Source: Micrococcus terreus (GTDB lineage Bacteria > Actinomycetota > Actinomycetes > Actinomycetales > Micrococcaceae). From it: a DNA stretch of 64,000 nt. The translations under genes were made by a program, and so were the position numbers. Under the pieces are notes generated by a model. The model was not told the origin of the DNA. It searched no databases and worked only from the letters and a program-made list of their open reading frames with translations. The stretch spans positions 124,001 to 188,000 of the forward strand of contig NZ_FPCG01000002.1 in the NCBI RefSeq assembly GCF_900116905.1, given 5' to 3'. Below, piece after piece: positions 62,657 through 64,000 of the stretch (the first letter of the stretch is position 1; the number at the start of each line of letters is the position of its first letter).

Positions 62657-63259
62657 TCAGGCAGTGCGGGCAGGCAGCGTGGCGGGCTTGAAGGCCGGCC
62701 GACTCTGCTCGAACTCGGCGATCCGATCCTCGCTGCGCAGGGTCAGACCGATGTCGTCCAGACCCTCCATCAGACGCCACCGTGTGTAGTCGTCGATCCT
62801 GAACCCGGTGCTGAAGGAACCGCAGGTCACCGTGCGGTTCTCCAGGTCCACGGTGACCTCGGTGCCGGGGTGGTTCTCCAGCTCCTTCCAGATCAGCTCG
62901 ATGTCCTGCTGATCGACTTCAGCGGCCACCAGCCCCTGTTTGCCGGAGTTGCCGCGGAAGATGTCGGCGAAACGCGCCGAGAGCACGGCCTTGAAGCCGT
63001 AGTCCTTCAGCGCCCAGACCGCATGCTCTCGAGAGGAGCCGGTGCCGAAGTCCGGGCCGGCCACCAGCACCGAACCGGTGGTGTAGGGCTCACGGTTCAG
63101 GATGAAGTCCGGTTCTCGACGCCATCCTGCGAAGAGAGCGTCCTCGAAACCGGTGCGGGTGACCCGCTTGAGATAGACGGCCGGGATGATCTGGTCGGTG
63201 TCGATGTTGGACTGCTTCAACGGGACTCCGACGCCTGTGTGGGTGGTGAACTTCTCCAT
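62657..63259 (-). CDS. leuD: 3-isopropylmalate dehydratase small subunit
   Basis: Swivel domain of isopropylmalate isomerase in leucine biosynthesis. 200 residues with [27 protein letters not shown] and [18 protein letters not shown] at 63259, 3 nt after the leuC stop; the two subunits form the active [4Fe-4S] enzyme. Confidence 0.96.
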   Translation of the reverse strand: MEKFTTHTGVGVPLKQSNIDTDQIIPAVYLKRVTRTGFEDALFAGWRREPDFILNREPYTTGSVLVAGPDFGTGSSREHAVWALKDYGFKAVLSARFADIFRGNSGKQGLVAAEVDQQDIELIWKELENHPGTEVTVDLENRTVTCGSFSTGFRIDDYTRWRLMEGLDDIGLTLRSEDRIAEFEQSRPAFKPATLPARTA

Positions 63260-63262
63260 GGA

Positions 63263-64000
63263 TCAGACCTCCTGAGGGACGGACGGGACCTGCAGTCCGA
63301 GATCTGCAGGCGCGGAGAGGGTGCCGCGGATCGCGGTGGCGGCGGCCACCACGGGAGAGACCAGGTGGGTGCGCCCACCCTTGCCCTGGCGTCCCTCGAA
63401 GTTGCGGTTGGAGGTGGAGGCGCAGCGCTCTCCGGGCGCCAGCTGATCCGGGTTCATGCCCAGGCACATGGAGCAGCCGGCGAAACGCCACTCTGCACCG
63501 AAGTCCTTGAAGACCCGGTCCAGCCCCTCCGCCTCGGCCTGCAGCCGGACACGGGCCGAGCCCGGCACCACGATCATCCGGACGTCCTGGGCCTTGGCCT
63601 GTCCGTCGATGATGGCGGCGGCGGTGCGCAGGTCCTCGATCCGAGAGTTGGTGCAGGAGCCCAGGAAGACGGTGTCGACCCGGATCTGCTTCATCGGCGT
63701 GCCCGGCTCCAGGTCCATGTATTCCAGGGCGCGCCGGCAGGCGGCCTGATCGTTGAGGTCCTCGAACTGCTCCGGCGCGGGGACGGACTCGTTGAGCGAG
63801 ACTCCCTGGCCCGGGTTGGTGCCCCAGGTGACGAAGGGATCGAGCTGGTCGGCGTCCAGGAAGACCTCGGCGTCGAAGACCGCGTCGTCCTCGGTGGCCA
63901 GCGTGCTCCAGTACTCCACGGCGGCATCCCAGTCGGCCCCCTGCGGAGCGTGCGGGCGTCCCTGGATGAAGTCGAAGGTGGTCTGGTCAGGAGCGATCAT
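63263..64000 (-). CDS. leuC: 3-isopropylmalate dehydratase large subunit (5' end missing)
   Basis: Iron-sulfur catalytic subunit of isopropylmalate isomerase. Only the C-terminal 245 residues are in the window; the Met at the edge ([11 protein letters not shown]) is internal in the family. Visible Fe-S cysteines are in [13 protein letters not shown] and [13 protein letters not shown]. Directly followed by leuD. Confidence 0.96.
   Translation of the reverse strand: MIAPDQTTFDFIQGRPHAPQGADWDAAVEYWSTLATEDDAVFDAEVFLDADQLDPFVTWGTNPGQGVSLNESVPAPEQFEDLNDQAACRRALEYMDLEPGTPMKQIRVDTVFLGSCTNSRIEDLRTAAAIIDGQAKAQDVRMIVVPGSARVRLQAEAEGLDRVFKDFGAEWRFAGCSMCLGMNPDQLAPGERCASTSNRNFEGRQGKGGRTHLVSPVVAAATAIRGTLSAPADLGLQVPSVPQEV

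Noticed and set aside
1-64000. CRISPR arrays, tRNA or rRNA genes, insertion sequences
   Set aside because: No regularly spaced repeats, cloverleaf-type sequences or transposase motifs were noticed by reading; small RNAs without strong features could have been missed.

Overview
The window is 64 kb of high-GC chromosomal DNA from an actinobacterium, most likely order Micrococcales and probably family Micrococcaceae. The evidence is the gene order (aceE-pucR/fasR-fabD-fabH-acpP-fabF-DUF3145; xerC-dprA-comM-yraN-DUF2469-rnhB-lepB-rplS-trmD-rimM-KH-rpsP-ffh-amt-ftsY-smc; mutM-rnc-rpmF-DUF177; coaD-rsmD-recG-DAK; DUF3515-ddl-gpsA-plsC-murA-leuD-leuC), the frequent GTG starts, and the many 4-nt GTGA/ATGA stop-start overlaps. 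The order matches the conserved actinobacterial block known from Mycobacterium tuberculosis with lineage-specific insertions. The genus cannot be fixed from the sequence alone. No tRNA, rRNA, insertion sequence, integrase island, CRISPR array or replication origin is visible. No gene-free stretch exceeds 300 bases; the longest is 29121-29413.

Left part (1-6500, plus strand): the 3' end of pyruvate dehydrogenase E1 (aceE), then the PucR-type regulator FasR and the type II fatty-acid synthase genes fabD, fabH, acpP and fabF. Pyruvate dehydrogenase supplies acetyl-CoA to this pathway. The middle-left part (6510-22971, minus strand) is a run of core information-processing genes: transformation and DNA processing (comM, dprA), recombination (xerC), ribosome and tRNA maturation (rplS, trmD, rimM, KH protein, rpsP), signal peptidases, SRP (ffh, ftsY) and the ammonium channel amt.

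Centre (27978-45498): a cell-wall glycopolymer locus sits between smc and mutM, which are close neighbours in the ancestral order. It encodes UDP-GlcNAc 2-epimerase and UDP-ManNAc dehydrogenase, which together make UDP-ManNAcA. It also encodes GalE, an ABC-2 exporter (TagG/TagH type), an asparagine-synthase-like protein, a heparinase II/III-like protein, a 1446-residue membrane-anchored multi-module glycosyltransferase, a 992-residue double glycosyltransferase and a LytR-CpsA-Psr ligase. With galU nearby (UDP-Glc), this is best read as a teichuronic-acid-like polymer pathway: a ManNAcA-containing polysaccharide assembled in the cytoplasm, exported by TagGH and attached to peptidoglycan by the LCP protein. 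A second LCP gene and a bacterial tyrosine kinase of the Wzc type (54878-57538) probably belong to the same or a parallel envelope polysaccharide system.

Right part (45495-64000): mutM-rnc-rpmF-DUF177, galU, coaD divergent from an aminotransferase gene, rsmD-recG-DAK2, then ddl-gpsA-plsC-murA (peptidoglycan and phospholipid precursors) and leucine biosynthesis leuD-leuC, the last cut by the window edge.

Regulatory reading: several genes lack a Shine-Dalgarno sequence and instead have a -10-like hexamer about 7 nt before the start codon (fasR, the MFS gene, the aminotransferase gene, DUF3515, possibly fabD and coaD), which suggests leaderless mRNAs. Thirteen hairpins that could act as terminators, attenuators or processing signals are listed with positions.
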